This document shows positions 1 to 10,409 of a stretch of DNA of 64,000 bases, in pieces. The DNA lies in contig JAHEKN010000288.1 of NCBI GenBank assembly GCA_024638305.1, forward strand, positions 23,265 through 87,264, given 5' to 3'. The position numbers and the translations under genes were made by a program. The stretch is from Gemmatimonadota bacterium. Its GTDB lineage: Bacteria > Gemmatimonadota > Gemmatimonadetes > Longimicrobiales > Gaopeijiaceae. The notes beneath the pieces were generated by a model that did not search any database, was not told the DNA's origin, and saw only the letters and a program-made list of their open reading frames with translations. Each line of letters starts with the position of its first letter. Position 1 is the stretch's first letter.

Positions 1-1
1 G

Positions 2-301
2 AAGGTCGTCATGCTCCTCGTCATGACCCCGGTGGAGTTGATGTCCAAGCTGACCAAGCCGTTCGCGCTGGCCATCCGTTTGTTCGCCAACATGACCGCC
101 GGGCACATGCTGATCTTCACGCTGCTCGGGCTCATCTTCGTGTTCGCGGGCACCGGGTTTGTGCAGGTGGGCGTTGCCCTGGGCGCGTTCGTCATGGTCA
201 GCCTGATCATGCTGTTGGAGCTCCTCGTCGCGCTCATTCAGGCCTACATCTTCGCGATGCTGGCGGCGGTGTTCATCGGCCTCATGCAGCACGAGCACTA
301 G
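2..301 (+). CDS. atpB: ATP synthase Fo subunit a, C-terminal part
   Basis: Proton-channel subunit a of F1Fo ATP synthase, in the inner membrane. The reading frame is open from base 2, so the N-terminus lies outside the window; about 99 residues remain. Visible family signatures are the helix with the essential arginine ([12 protein letters not shown]) and the last helix with conserved Glu and Gln ([15 protein letters not shown]). The last two transmembrane helices are intact. It is the first gene seen of the operon, 60 bp upstream of atpE. Confidence 0.95.
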   Translation, partial: KVVMLLVMTPVELMSKLTKPFALAIRLFANMTAGHMLIFTLLGLIFVFAGTGFVQVGVALGAFVMVSLIMLLELLVALIQAYIFAMLAAVFIGLMQHEH

Positions 302-361
302 ACACTCTGAAACCGAAAAAGCTCTTTCACCTCTCCACCTAAAAGGGGAATCGGAGAAACC

Positions 362-643
362 ATGCTCTTCGCCACTTTGTCGGCGGTTCAGGACGCCATC
401 GCGGATCCCATCATCGCTCGGAACTATCTCGCTCTGCTCGGCGCCGGTATCGGCGCCGGCCTGGCCGTGGTCGGCGCGGGCATCGGGATCGGCGGCATCG
501 GAAACGGCGCGACCCTGGGGATCGCGCGCCAGCCGGAAGCCACCAACGACATCCGCGGCCTGGCCATTCTGCTGGCTGCGTTCGTCGAGGGTGCGGCGCT
601 GTTCGCCATCGTTGTCGCCGCGACGTTCAAGTTCGTCCAGTAG
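362..643 (+). CDS. atpE: ATP synthase Fo subunit c
   Basis: Ring-forming proteolipid subunit c, 93 residues, two transmembrane helices. The glycine-rich first helix (GAGIGIGGIGNG, about 38-49) and the ion-binding carboxylate E76 in the second helix (AAFVEGAALF) are present. The residues after Glu are Gly-Ala rather than the Ser/Thr of sodium-binding rings, so a proton-coupled ring is inferred. A GGAG ribosome site lies about 6 bases before the ATG. The N-terminal 20 residues are longer than in short c subunits and may be a leader. Confidence 0.96.
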   Translation: MLFATLSAVQDAIADPIIARNYLALLGAGIGAGLAVVGAGIGIGGIGNGATLGIARQPEATNDIRGLAILLAAFVEGAALFAIVVAATFKFVQ

Positions 644-716
644 CGCGCCCCGGGGATCGGGTCGCCCACAGGTGGGCGGGCCCGTCCCGGCGTCGCCCCA
701 CCGATTCGGGGGAACG

Positions 717-1322
717 ATGACGAGAGGTATGGCAACCTCGGCTCTGGGCGCACTGTGGGTAGCCGTGTCGCCGGTCGCGGCCCGGGCGCAGGAGGAGGAT
801 CACAGTGTGGCCTGGGACACGCTCTTCAGCGTAGAGCCCGGGCTCATGGTGTGGACGGTCCTGACGTTCCTCGTGCTGCTGTGGGTTCTGGGCCGGTTCG
901 CGTGGAAGCCCCTGCTCGGCGCGCTCGACGCGCGCGAGCAGCGCATTCGAGACAACATCGAGGAAGCGCAGCGGCTCAAGGAGGAGAGCGAGGCGCTCTC
1001 CGCGGAGCACCGGGCACAGCTCGCCGAGGCCCGCAGGGAGGCACAGCGCATCATTGCCGAGAGCCGTGATGCGGCCGACCGCGTGCGCCGGGACATCGAG
1101 GAGAAGGCACGTACCGAAAGCCAGGCCATCCTGGATCGCGCGCGAGCCGAGATCGAGCGGGGCAAGGTGGCCGCGCTGGAACAGATCCGCCGTGAGTCGG
1201 TGGAGATCGCCCTCGGGGCCGCGGGCAAGCTGATCGGCCAGAGCCTGGATGGTGAGACCGATCGCGCGCTTGTGGAGCGGTATCTGACTGGCCTGGAGGG
1301 CCGGTCGGGGGCCGAGGCGTGA
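717..1322 (+). CDS. atpF: ATP synthase Fo subunit b with signal-peptide-like N-terminus
   Basis: Peripheral stalk subunit b, about 201 residues from the ATG at 717. A GGGGGAA ribosome site lies about 4 bases upstream; ATG 729 is a possible alternative start. Residues 1-23 read like a cleavable Sec signal (hydrophobic core then AARAQ). They are followed by the membrane anchor (MVWTVLTFLVLLWVLG) and a long charged coiled coil. The conserved region around GRFAWKPLLGALDAREQRI is clear. The stop overlaps the GTG start of atpH by four bases, suggesting translational coupling. Confidence 0.93.
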   Translation: MTRGMATSALGALWVAVSPVAARAQEEDHSVAWDTLFSVEPGLMVWTVLTFLVLLWVLGRFAWKPLLGALDAREQRIRDNIEEAQRLKEESEALSAEHRAQLAEARREAQRIIAESRDAADRVRRDIEEKARTESQAILDRARAEIERGKVAALEQIRRESVEIALGAAGKLIGQSLDGETDRALVERYLTGLEGRSGAEA

Positions 1323-1894
1323 GAGACGAGTCCGTAGCGCGGAGCTATGCTCAGACGCTTCTGGAGCTCGCCGAGCGCCACGAGGGCGCGGAGGTATACG
1401 GCGCCTGGATGCACGCTTTCGGGGAGATGCTGGTCCAGGACCCGAAGCTCAGGCTCTTCCTGGAGACGCCCCGCATCGACGCGGCCCAGAAGAAGACCGT
1501 GCTTCGCCGGGCGATGGGCGAGCACGTGCCGCGGCCCTTCCTGAACTTCGTGCTCATCACCATCGACAAGAGGCGCCAGCGCCTACTGCGCCAGATCGAC
1601 GAGGAATACCAGTCCCTGCTCGACGAGAAGCTCGGACGCCAGCGCGTCAACGTGACGTTCGCGCGGCCCGTTTCCGACGAGCAGCTGGCCGAGGTGTCGG
1701 CCCGACTCGGCCGACTGCTGGGCAGAACGGCCATCCCGCAGGTGCGCATTCGCCCGGAGATCCTGGGCGGGATCGTGGTGCGCGCCGGCGACACGGTATA
1801 CGACGGGTCGGTCCGCCGCCGGATGGAGCGACTGCGCCGACGGATGCTCGAGGCGGAGCTTCCCCCGTCGGCGACCGAGATCATCGAGACCTAG
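1319..1894 (+). CDS. atpH: ATP synthase F1 subunit delta
   Basis: Delta (OSCP-like) subunit linking the peripheral stalk to the top of the alpha/beta hexamer. 191 residues, slightly longer than the usual 175-180. The N-terminal helical bundle (VARSYAQTLLELAERH) and the C-terminal family motif (ILGGIVVRAGDTVYDGSVRRRM) are recognisable. It starts at a GTG that overlaps the atpF stop. Its place between atpF and atpA is the standard bacterial order. Confidence 0.94.
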   Translation: MRDESVARSYAQTLLELAERHEGAEVYGAWMHAFGEMLVQDPKLRLFLETPRIDAAQKKTVLRRAMGEHVPRPFLNFVLITIDKRRQRLLRQIDEEYQSLLDEKLGRQRVNVTFARPVSDEQLAEVSARLGRLLGRTAIPQVRIRPEILGGIVVRAGDTVYDGSVRRRMERLRRRMLEAELPPSATEIIET

Positions 1895-1926
1895 CGAATC
1901 ACCCACGCGTGAAGAGGAACGGATAG

Positions 1927-3474
1927 ATGGCCACGTCGGACGCAACGCTCAGGGCGAGCGAGATCAAGGGCGTCCTGCTCGCGGAGATCGAAAGCTACGA
2001 CGAGCAGCTCCAGGCCGAGGAAGTCGGTGAGGTCCTGGAGGTCAAGGACGGGATCGCCCGCATCTACGGCCTCACCAAGGCCATGTCGAGCGAAATGCTG
2101 GAAATCACGGCGGCCGAGTCGGGGGAGACCGTGACGGCCCTGGCGCTCAACCTGGAAGAAGACAACATCGGCGCTGTGATCATGGGCGACTGGACGGCCC
2201 TCCACGAGGGGGACCAGGTGCGTCGCACGGGGCGCGTCCTCGAGGTCCCCGTCGGGGCCGGGTACATCGGGCGGGTGGTGAATCCGCTCGGTGAGCCGAT
2301 CGACGGCGCCGGGCCCATCGAGACCGAGGGCAGCCGCAAGATCGACATCGTTGCCCCGGGCATCGTGAAGCGGCAACCGGTGCACGAGCCGCTCCAGACC
2401 GGCCTCAAGGCCGTGGACTCGATGATCCCGATCGGCCGCGGCCAGCGGGAGCTGATCATCGGCGACCGCGGGACCGGCAAGAGCGCCATCGCCATCGACA
2501 CGATCATCAATCAGGCCGGCCAGGACGTCATCTGCGTGTACTGCGCCATCGGCCAGCGCGCCGGGAAGGTGGCGAGCGTGGTGGAGACGCTTCGCGAGCA
2601 CGGCGCGATGGAGTACACGATCGTGGTGGCGTCCAACGCCTCCGAGCCCGCCCCGCTCCAGTACATCGCTCCCTACGCCGCGACCGCGCTGGCCGAGCAC
2701 TTCCTCTGGCAGGGCAAGCACACGCTGGTCGTGTACGACGACCTGTCCAAGCAGGCCACGGCCTACCGGCAGCTCTCGCTCGTTCTGCGGCGTCCGCCGG
2801 GACGAGAGGCGTACCCCGGCGACGTGTTCTACCTGCACTCCCGACTGCTCGAGCGGGCATGCAAGCTCTCGGACGAGCAGGGTGGTGGGTCGCTCACGGC
2901 GCTCCCCATCATCGAGACGCAGGGGGGCGACGTCTCCGCGTATATCCCCACCAACGTCATCTCGATCACGGACGGACAGATCTACTTGCAGCCGGATCTG
3001 TTCTTTGCCGGCGTACGCCCGGCGGTCAACGTCGGCCTGTCGGTGTCCCGGGTGGGCGGCAACGCCCAGATCAAGGGGATGAAGAAGGTGGCCGGCCGTC
3101 TGCGCCTCGACCTGGCCCAGTTCCGGGCGCTCGAGGCGTTTGCCCAGTTCGGATCGGATCTGGACGCGGCCACCCAGCGGCAGCTCGCGCGCGGGGAGCG
3201 GCTCGTCGAGATCCTCAAGCAGCCCCAGTACCGGCCGGTTCCGGTCGAGAAGCAGGTGCTCGTCATCTACGCGGCCACCAACGGATTCGTGGACCGTGTG
3301 GCCGTGGACGACGTGCGGCAGTGGGAGCAGGAATTCAACGAGTATGTGGAGGCGCACGCTCCCGAGATCCTCGCGAGCGTGCGGGAAGAGAAGGTCATCA
3401 GCGAGGAGACCGAGAAGCTGCTCAAGGAGACGCTGGAGGCGTTCAACAAGACGTTCGCCGCCCAGCGCGCCTAG
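1927..3474 (+). CDS. atpA: ATP synthase F1 subunit alpha
   Basis: Non-catalytic nucleotide-binding alpha subunit, 515 residues, close to the usual length. The P-loop is GDRGTGKS (about 179-186), a variant of the common GDRQTGKT. Other signatures are the [12 protein letters not shown] region, the [20 protein letters not shown] stretch and the C-terminal helical domain. The N-terminal 20 residues bind subunit delta in this family. It lies 32 bp after atpH, in the same operon. Confidence 0.97.
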   Translation: MATSDATLRASEIKGVLLAEIESYDEQLQAEEVGEVLEVKDGIARIYGLTKAMSSEMLEITAAESGETVTALALNLEEDNIGAVIMGDWTALHEGDQVRRTGRVLEVPVGAGYIGRVVNPLGEPIDGAGPIETEGSRKIDIVAPGIVKRQPVHEPLQTGLKAVDSMIPIGRGQRELIIGDRGTGKSAIAIDTIINQAGQDVICVYCAIGQRAGKVASVVETLREHGAMEYTIVVASNASEPAPLQYIAPYAATALAEHFLWQGKHTLVVYDDLSKQATAYRQLSLVLRRPPGREAYPGDVFYLHSRLLERACKLSDEQGGGSLTALPIIETQGGDVSAYIPTNVISITDGQIYLQPDLFFAGVRPAVNVGLSVSRVGGNAQIKGMKKVAGRLRLDLAQFRALEAFAQFGSDLDAATQRQLARGERLVEILKQPQYRPVPVEKQVLVIYAATNGFVDRVAVDDVRQWEQEFNEYVEAHAPEILASVREEKVISEETEKLLKETLEAFNKTFAAQRA

Positions 3475-3502
3475 CGCGGCCCCAGGGACGGAGTAGCGAG
3501 CC

Positions 3503-5805
<2,303 letters not shown>

Positions 5806-5806
5806 C

Positions 5807-6139
5807 ATGGCCGAGAGCGCGCTGAGCGTTCGTGTCGTCTCTCCGGAGCGCACGGTTTTCGAGGGGGAAGCCCGGGGCGTGGTGGCGCCGGCTTGGGACG
5901 GACTCGTCGGGATTCTTCGAGGCCACGCCCCAATGATCACCCTACTGGGCGCCGGCCAGATCGTGGTTCACACGGGGTCGGCCGAGCAGACGTTCCACGT
6001 GGCAGGGGGACTGCTCAAGGTGGAGGCGGACCAGGTCACCGCGCTCACCGAGTACGCCTCCGAGGAGCCGCCGCCGGCAGACGTGGTCGCGCGCCTGCGC
6101 AGCGAGAACGCCAACCTGTCCGACGAGGGCGACTCCTGA
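5807..6139 (+). CDS. atpC: ATP synthase F1 subunit epsilon
   Basis: Regulatory epsilon subunit at the base of the rotor, 110 residues. The N-terminal beta-sandwich motif (VVSPERTVFEGEARGVVAPAW, about 10-30) is typical. The C-terminal helical hairpin, which in many bacteria inhibits ATP hydrolysis, is short here: only about 25 residues after the sandwich. Reduced inhibition is therefore possible but is inference. Last gene of the atp operon. Confidence 0.93.
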   Translation: MAESALSVRVVSPERTVFEGEARGVVAPAWDGLVGILRGHAPMITLLGAGQIVVHTGSAEQTFHVAGGLLKVEADQVTALTEYASEEPPPADVVARLRSENANLSDEGDS

Positions 6140-6176
6140 CGTCCCTCGCCTGGCTCCGGCCCGGGAGGCGAGCGCG

Positions 6177-6992
6177 ATGAGGCTCGACCTGCACATGCAC
6201 TCGACGGCCTCGGACGGAGACCTGGCTCCGGCCGACGTGGTGAGGATTGCCCTCGACGGGCGCCTCGACGTGATCGCGTTGGCCGACCACGACACCACGG
6301 CCGGGGTGGGGGAGGCGGTGGAGGCAGCCGAGGGTCACCCGATCGAGGTGGTGCCGGCCATCGAGATGTCGAGCACCCGGGACGGACAGGACCTCCACAT
6401 CCTGGGATACTTCGTCGATCCCGACGCGCCGAGCCTGACGGCCCACCGCGCCCACGCGAGCAGCGGCCGGGTCGAGCGCCTCCTGATGATGGTCGATCGC
6501 CTGCGGGAGCAGGGTGTCGACGTGGACGTGGAGACCGTGATCGAGAAGGCGCAGGAGGAGGGGCGGAACGTCGGACGGCCGCACCTGGCCAAGGCCATGG
6601 TGGAGGCCGGGTACGTGTCGAGCGTTCAAGAGGCGTTCGACCGCTACATCAGCGACGACCACCCCGCGTTCCTTCCTACCGCGTTGCAGGATCCTACCGG
6701 AGCCATCGAGGGGATCGTGGCGGCCGGTGGAGTGGCCGTGTGGGCGCATCCGCCCCGCGATCGGGTCCAGGCGCTGACTCCCGAGTTCAAGGCCGCCGGG
6801 CTGGGTGGCCTCGAGGTGTACCGCCCCTCCCATTCCTCCGCGTACACGGTCGAGTTGGAGGAACTTTCCGCGCGGCTCGGCCTCCTCAAGACCGGGGGCT
6901 CGGATTGGCACGGCCCAAAGGACGGGGAGCTCGGCGGCTTCTACGTGGGCGCTGAGGAGGTGGCCGCGTTCCTGGAGGTCGGCGGACTGTAG
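6177..6992 (+). CDS. PHP-domain metal-dependent phosphoesterase
   Basis: PHP-superfamily hydrolase, 271 residues. The first metal motif is HMHSTASDG near the N-terminus, then LADHDT. The C-terminal metal ligands are in GGSDWHG. This architecture matches YciV/RNase AM-type enzymes (nucleoside 3',5'-bisphosphate phosphatase or 5'-3' exonuclease on short RNA); the exact substrate cannot be read from sequence. It follows atpC by 37 bp on the same strand and may be read through from the atp operon. Confidence 0.85.
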   Translation: MRLDLHMHSTASDGDLAPADVVRIALDGRLDVIALADHDTTAGVGEAVEAAEGHPIEVVPAIEMSSTRDGQDLHILGYFVDPDAPSLTAHRAHASSGRVERLLMMVDRLREQGVDVDVETVIEKAQEEGRNVGRPHLAKAMVEAGYVSSVQEAFDRYISDDHPAFLPTALQDPTGAIEGIVAAGGVAVWAHPPRDRVQALTPEFKAAGLGGLEVYRPSHSSAYTVELEELSARLGLLKTGGSDWHGPKDGELGGFYVGAEEVAAFLEVGGL

Positions 6993-7018
6993 GCGGGTCG
7001 GCGAGCGCGGCCCCCGGG

Positions 7019-8977
7019 CTAGCGACGCCCTTCGTCGCTGATGGGGCGTCGCGCTCCTGGATACTGCGCCCAGGGATCGCCGATCCCCGCCCCGGCACAG
7101 ACGTCGCCGGTGTCCAGGAAGTGGGTGTGTAGGCACTCCAGCGTGGACCCGAGGCCCGTGAGGAGCTCCACGGTTTCGGGGTAGGCGACACGGGTGAAGA
7201 AACCGGCCCGACCTCCACGCGCCATGTCGGCCGTCGACTGGCCCAGACGGGTGAGCGCGCCCACGTCCGCTCCTCGCTCCACCAGGTAGCGAATGAGCTC
7301 GTTGTCTCCCCGCGATGCTGCGTAGTGGAGCGGCGTGTAGAGCCAAGAGTCCCGCAAGTTGACGTCGGCTCCGTGCTCTTCGACCAGGTAGCGGACGGCG
7401 GCCAGGAACTGGTCCGGAACGCTGCGCACGCTGAAGGCCCCGAGCCCGGTATAGCCGCCGCCGGCGGCCGCGTGGATGGGATGGGCGTTGGGCTCACCCT
7501 CGGGGATCCACGGGAGCCCGGAGTCCTCCTGCTGTCGTCCGTCCTGTTGCCGGCGCTCCCTCATGCCCACCGCGGGCCAGCGGGTTGGCACGTTCGGGTC
7601 CGCTCCGTGCGGGGCCAGGAGCTTCATGGCCGCGAGATCCTGGGCGAACGCGGCCCGCCAGAACGGGGTGGCTCCCGTGAGGTCGATGCCCATCTTCGTG
7701 AGCCCGAACTCCCAATACCAAAGGTGGCTGTTCAGGCGGACGTTGGGGTCGGCCCCCGCAGCCAGGAGGGCTTCCAGAACCTCGATGTATTCGGCCTGTT
7801 GCGTGTCGTGTGCCCGCGGCTGCGGGTAGTTGGACTTGGGGGCCCACTGTGTCTGCAGGACCGCGAACAGGGGGTTCATGCCGTCGGTGGACGCCGCCAG
7901 GTTGGGATCGGCGCCGCGCTCGATGAGCAGCAGAGCCAGGTCGAACTGGCCGTTTAGCGTGGCCATGACGAGGGGGCTGGTGGCATCGCCCCGGCTCGCC
8001 TGATTCACGTCCGCACCGCCATCCAGCAGGGCGCGCGCAACGTCGACGTGGCCGTCGCGGGCGGCGTGTAAGAGGGCAGTCATGCCCCCGGTGCGACCGA
8101 CCAACACCTCGCGGTAGGGGGGACGCATGACACTCGGCCCACCGGGATAGTCCGGCCGGCTGGAAGCCAGGGAGACAGCGTTCGCGTCGGCCGCCCGAGA
8201 GTCCGAGATGAGGAACTCCCGCTGTGCCCGGACGGCCGCTTGGACCTCCGCCGAGGATGGCTCCCGTCCGATCGGGGTCTCGTCTTCGTCCTCGTACTCG
8301 CGTTCGTCCGAGGCCCGCGTCTCTCCGAGCGTCTCGCGAAAGCGGAGGCTGGCCTCCCGGTCCCGCGCCACGGCCTGCAGCACGTCGACCACCTTGGTGG
8401 TAAGGGAGGGGTCGGCCCCCTGGTGCAGCAGCTCGGTCACGACGTCTGCCCGCCCTGCGGCCGCCGCGAACATGAGTGCCGTCTGCCCGGCCGCAAGCTC
8501 GCGGGCGTTTGGGTCCGCGCCCGCCGCGAGCAGCGCACGAACCGACTCCAATCCATCGACCGCCGCGGATGCCAGGTGCAGTGGAGTCACACCGCTGGCC
8601 GACGCGACCCGGTTGGGGTCGCTGCCCGCGTCCAGCAGCATCTTCACGGCCGGTCCGTGGCCCGCTCGGCTCGCCACGTGCAGCGCGGTATGGCCACCGA
8701 TCCGGGTTCCCGCATCCACCGAGGCTCCGGCCTCCAGCAAGGTGCGGGCGACCGTTGCGTGTCCACGCATCGCCGCCCAGTGCAGAGCCGTCATCCCGTC
8801 CCCCGCCGCCAGGTTCACGTCGGCCCCCTGGGCGAGCAGGGACTCGACCGCCTGCACGTCCCCCCGGCGCGCCGCCTCCACGAGGGGCGGGTCCGAAAGC
8901 CTGGCCATTCCCGCCAAAGCGACCGCCAGCGCGAGACCAAGGATCGTCCGCGAGAGGTTCCCGCGTGGGCTTCTCAC
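7019..8977 (-). CDS. Exported ankyrin-repeat protein
   Basis: 652 residues. The N-terminus (RTILGLALAVALAGMARL) looks like a signal peptide or anchor. Two blocks of ankyrin repeats follow, about residues 28-200 and 290-600, with classic units such as GMTALHWAAMRGHATVARTL and LYTPLHYAASRGDNELIRYL. An acidic linker (about 225-260) separates them. The GTG start overlaps the stop of the upstream DUF1552 gene by three bases, so the two are coupled. It is the last gene of a three-gene minus-strand unit and probably provides a protein-binding scaffold outside the cytoplasm. Function unknown. Confidence 0.85.
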   Translation of the reverse strand: MRSPRGNLSRTILGLALAVALAGMARLSDPPLVEAARRGDVQAVESLLAQGADVNLAAGDGMTALHWAAMRGHATVARTLLEAGASVDAGTRIGGHTALHVASRAGHGPAVKMLLDAGSDPNRVASASGVTPLHLASAAVDGLESVRALLAAGADPNARELAAGQTALMFAAAAGRADVVTELLHQGADPSLTTKVVDVLQAVARDREASLRFRETLGETRASDEREYEDEDETPIGREPSSAEVQAAVRAQREFLISDSRAADANAVSLASSRPDYPGGPSVMRPPYREVLVGRTGGMTALLHAARDGHVDVARALLDGGADVNQASRGDATSPLVMATLNGQFDLALLLIERGADPNLAASTDGMNPLFAVLQTQWAPKSNYPQPRAHDTQQAEYIEVLEALLAAGADPNVRLNSHLWYWEFGLTKMGIDLTGATPFWRAAFAQDLAAMKLLAPHGADPNVPTRWPAVGMRERRQQDGRQQEDSGLPWIPEGEPNAHPIHAAAGGGYTGLGAFSVRSVPDQFLAAVRYLVEEHGADVNLRDSWLYTPLHYAASRGDNELIRYLVERGADVGALTRLGQSTADMARGGRAGFFTRVAYPETVELLTGLGSTLECLHTHFLDTGDVCAGAGIGDPWAQYPGARRPISDEGRR

Positions 8978-10404
8978 GGTCCGTTCCTCTCGCCGGCCGC
9001 CGCGGCGGCCAGGCCCAGATTCAGCGGGAATCCGCCCGTGCTGTCCCCGAACGTCCGCAACTCGTCGTGGCCGATCCCGCGCATGAGGCTCACGAACACG
9101 TTCGCCATCGGCGTGCCCGTGGGAGCGCGGAGGTGGAGCCCACCCTCGAGGGCGCCGTTCGCGTGACCCGCCAGAAGCAGCGGGCAGCGACGGTGGTTGT
9201 GCAGATTGGGGTCGCCCATCGGGGACCCCCAGATCACGGCCGTCTTGTCCAGCAGCGTCCCGTCGCCGTCCTGGGTGCTCCGCAGCCGTTCCAGGAGGTA
9301 CGCGAGCTGCCCGAGTCGATGCGTATTGATCTTGTGGAAGTCCATGATGTCGTCAGGGACGTTGCCGTGGTGGGACGCCCCGTGGAACGACTTCGTGGTG
9401 CCGCTGGCCGCGAACGTTCGGTTGGACTGGTCGAAGCCGGTCTTGAACGTGATCACTCGGGTCAGGTCGGTCTGTAGTGCCAGCACCTGCAGGTCGTACA
9501 TGAGCTGCATGTGCTCCTCCCAGGAATCGGGCACGCCCGAGGGAGCCTCGGGCATCTCCCGCTCCTCTCCGCCGGTGTTGCGCGCTTCAACCAGCGCGAT
9601 GCGGCGCTCGATCTCGCGGATGTGCTCCAGATACTGCTCCAGCGCGACCCGGTCTACCGCGCCCAGGCCCTTCCGCAGCCGGACGACCTCGGTCGCGATC
9701 CAGTCGATCATGCTGCGGTTGGTACGGCGGCGCTCCGCCCGGTCCGTGGCCGAGTCTCCGGCACCGAACAAGCGCTCGAACACGACCCGAGGCTCGCGGA
9801 TGGCCGGAAGCGGCCGGTCGGGAGCGGCCCAGGCCAGCGACGTCGTATATGCGCAGTGGTAGTTGTAGGCACAGCCCCCGCCCCGATCGATCCCCTCGAT
9901 GCAGAGCTCGAGGGAGGGCAGGGCCGTGTCACGGCCGAAGCGGCGCGCGTGCACTTGGTCCAGCGACGTGCCCAGGTAGACGTCCGAGCCCTGCGTCTGC
10001 TTGGGATGTGCCTGCGTGAGGAAAACGGCGGTGGACCGGTCGTGGTCCCCCCCGATCTCCTCGGCGCGGTAGGCCTCGGCCATCCGGCAGTCGGTGTTGC
10101 TCACGATCGTCAGGTGGTCGCGGAAGTCGGCCAGGGGAGCGAGCTGGCTCGTCGAGGGGATCTCGAAATCGCGGCCGAGCCCAGCCGGCGCGAACAGGTT
10201 GCGCGCGTCCCCCCAGTCGCTCGACCCCGCCGCCCCCATCGACTCTTCGACGCACACCAGCCGAGCCGATCCCGGCTCTCCCGAGCGGTCTCGCCAGGGG
10301 CGACCGGCAGGCACCATGGCGTCCAGGAACGGCAGTGCCACGCTGGCTCCCACGCCGCGCAGGAACGTTCGCCGCGGAAGGTGTTTTCCAGTGATGAACT
10401 CCAT
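8974..10404 (-). CDS. DUF1552 domain protein with Tat-like signal
   Basis: 476 residues. The N-terminus carries a twin-arginine motif (LPRRTFLRGVGASVALPFLD), so export in folded form is likely. The body matches the DUF1552 family, with blocks such as GSDVYLGTSLDQV, FKTGFDQSNRTFAASGT, SFHGASHHG and TAVIWGSPMGDPNLHNHRRC. The histidine-rich conserved stretches hint at metal binding, but no reaction is established. DUF1552 genes are usually found next to DUF1592-type cytochrome genes, as here (5 bp after the upstream gene's stop). Confidence 0.88.
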   Translation of the reverse strand: MEFITGKHLPRRTFLRGVGASVALPFLDAMVPAGRPWRDRSGEPGSARLVCVEESMGAAGSSDWGDARNLFAPAGLGRDFEIPSTSQLAPLADFRDHLTIVSNTDCRMAEAYRAEEIGGDHDRSTAVFLTQAHPKQTQGSDVYLGTSLDQVHARRFGRDTALPSLELCIEGIDRGGGCAYNYHCAYTTSLAWAAPDRPLPAIREPRVVFERLFGAGDSATDRAERRRTNRSMIDWIATEVVRLRKGLGAVDRVALEQYLEHIREIERRIALVEARNTGGEEREMPEAPSGVPDSWEEHMQLMYDLQVLALQTDLTRVITFKTGFDQSNRTFAASGTTKSFHGASHHGNVPDDIMDFHKINTHRLGQLAYLLERLRSTQDGDGTLLDKTAVIWGSPMGDPNLHNHRRCPLLLAGHANGALEGGLHLRAPTGTPMANVFVSLMRGIGHDELRTFGDSTGGFPLNLGLAAAAAGERNGP

Positions 10405-10409
10405 CGTGT

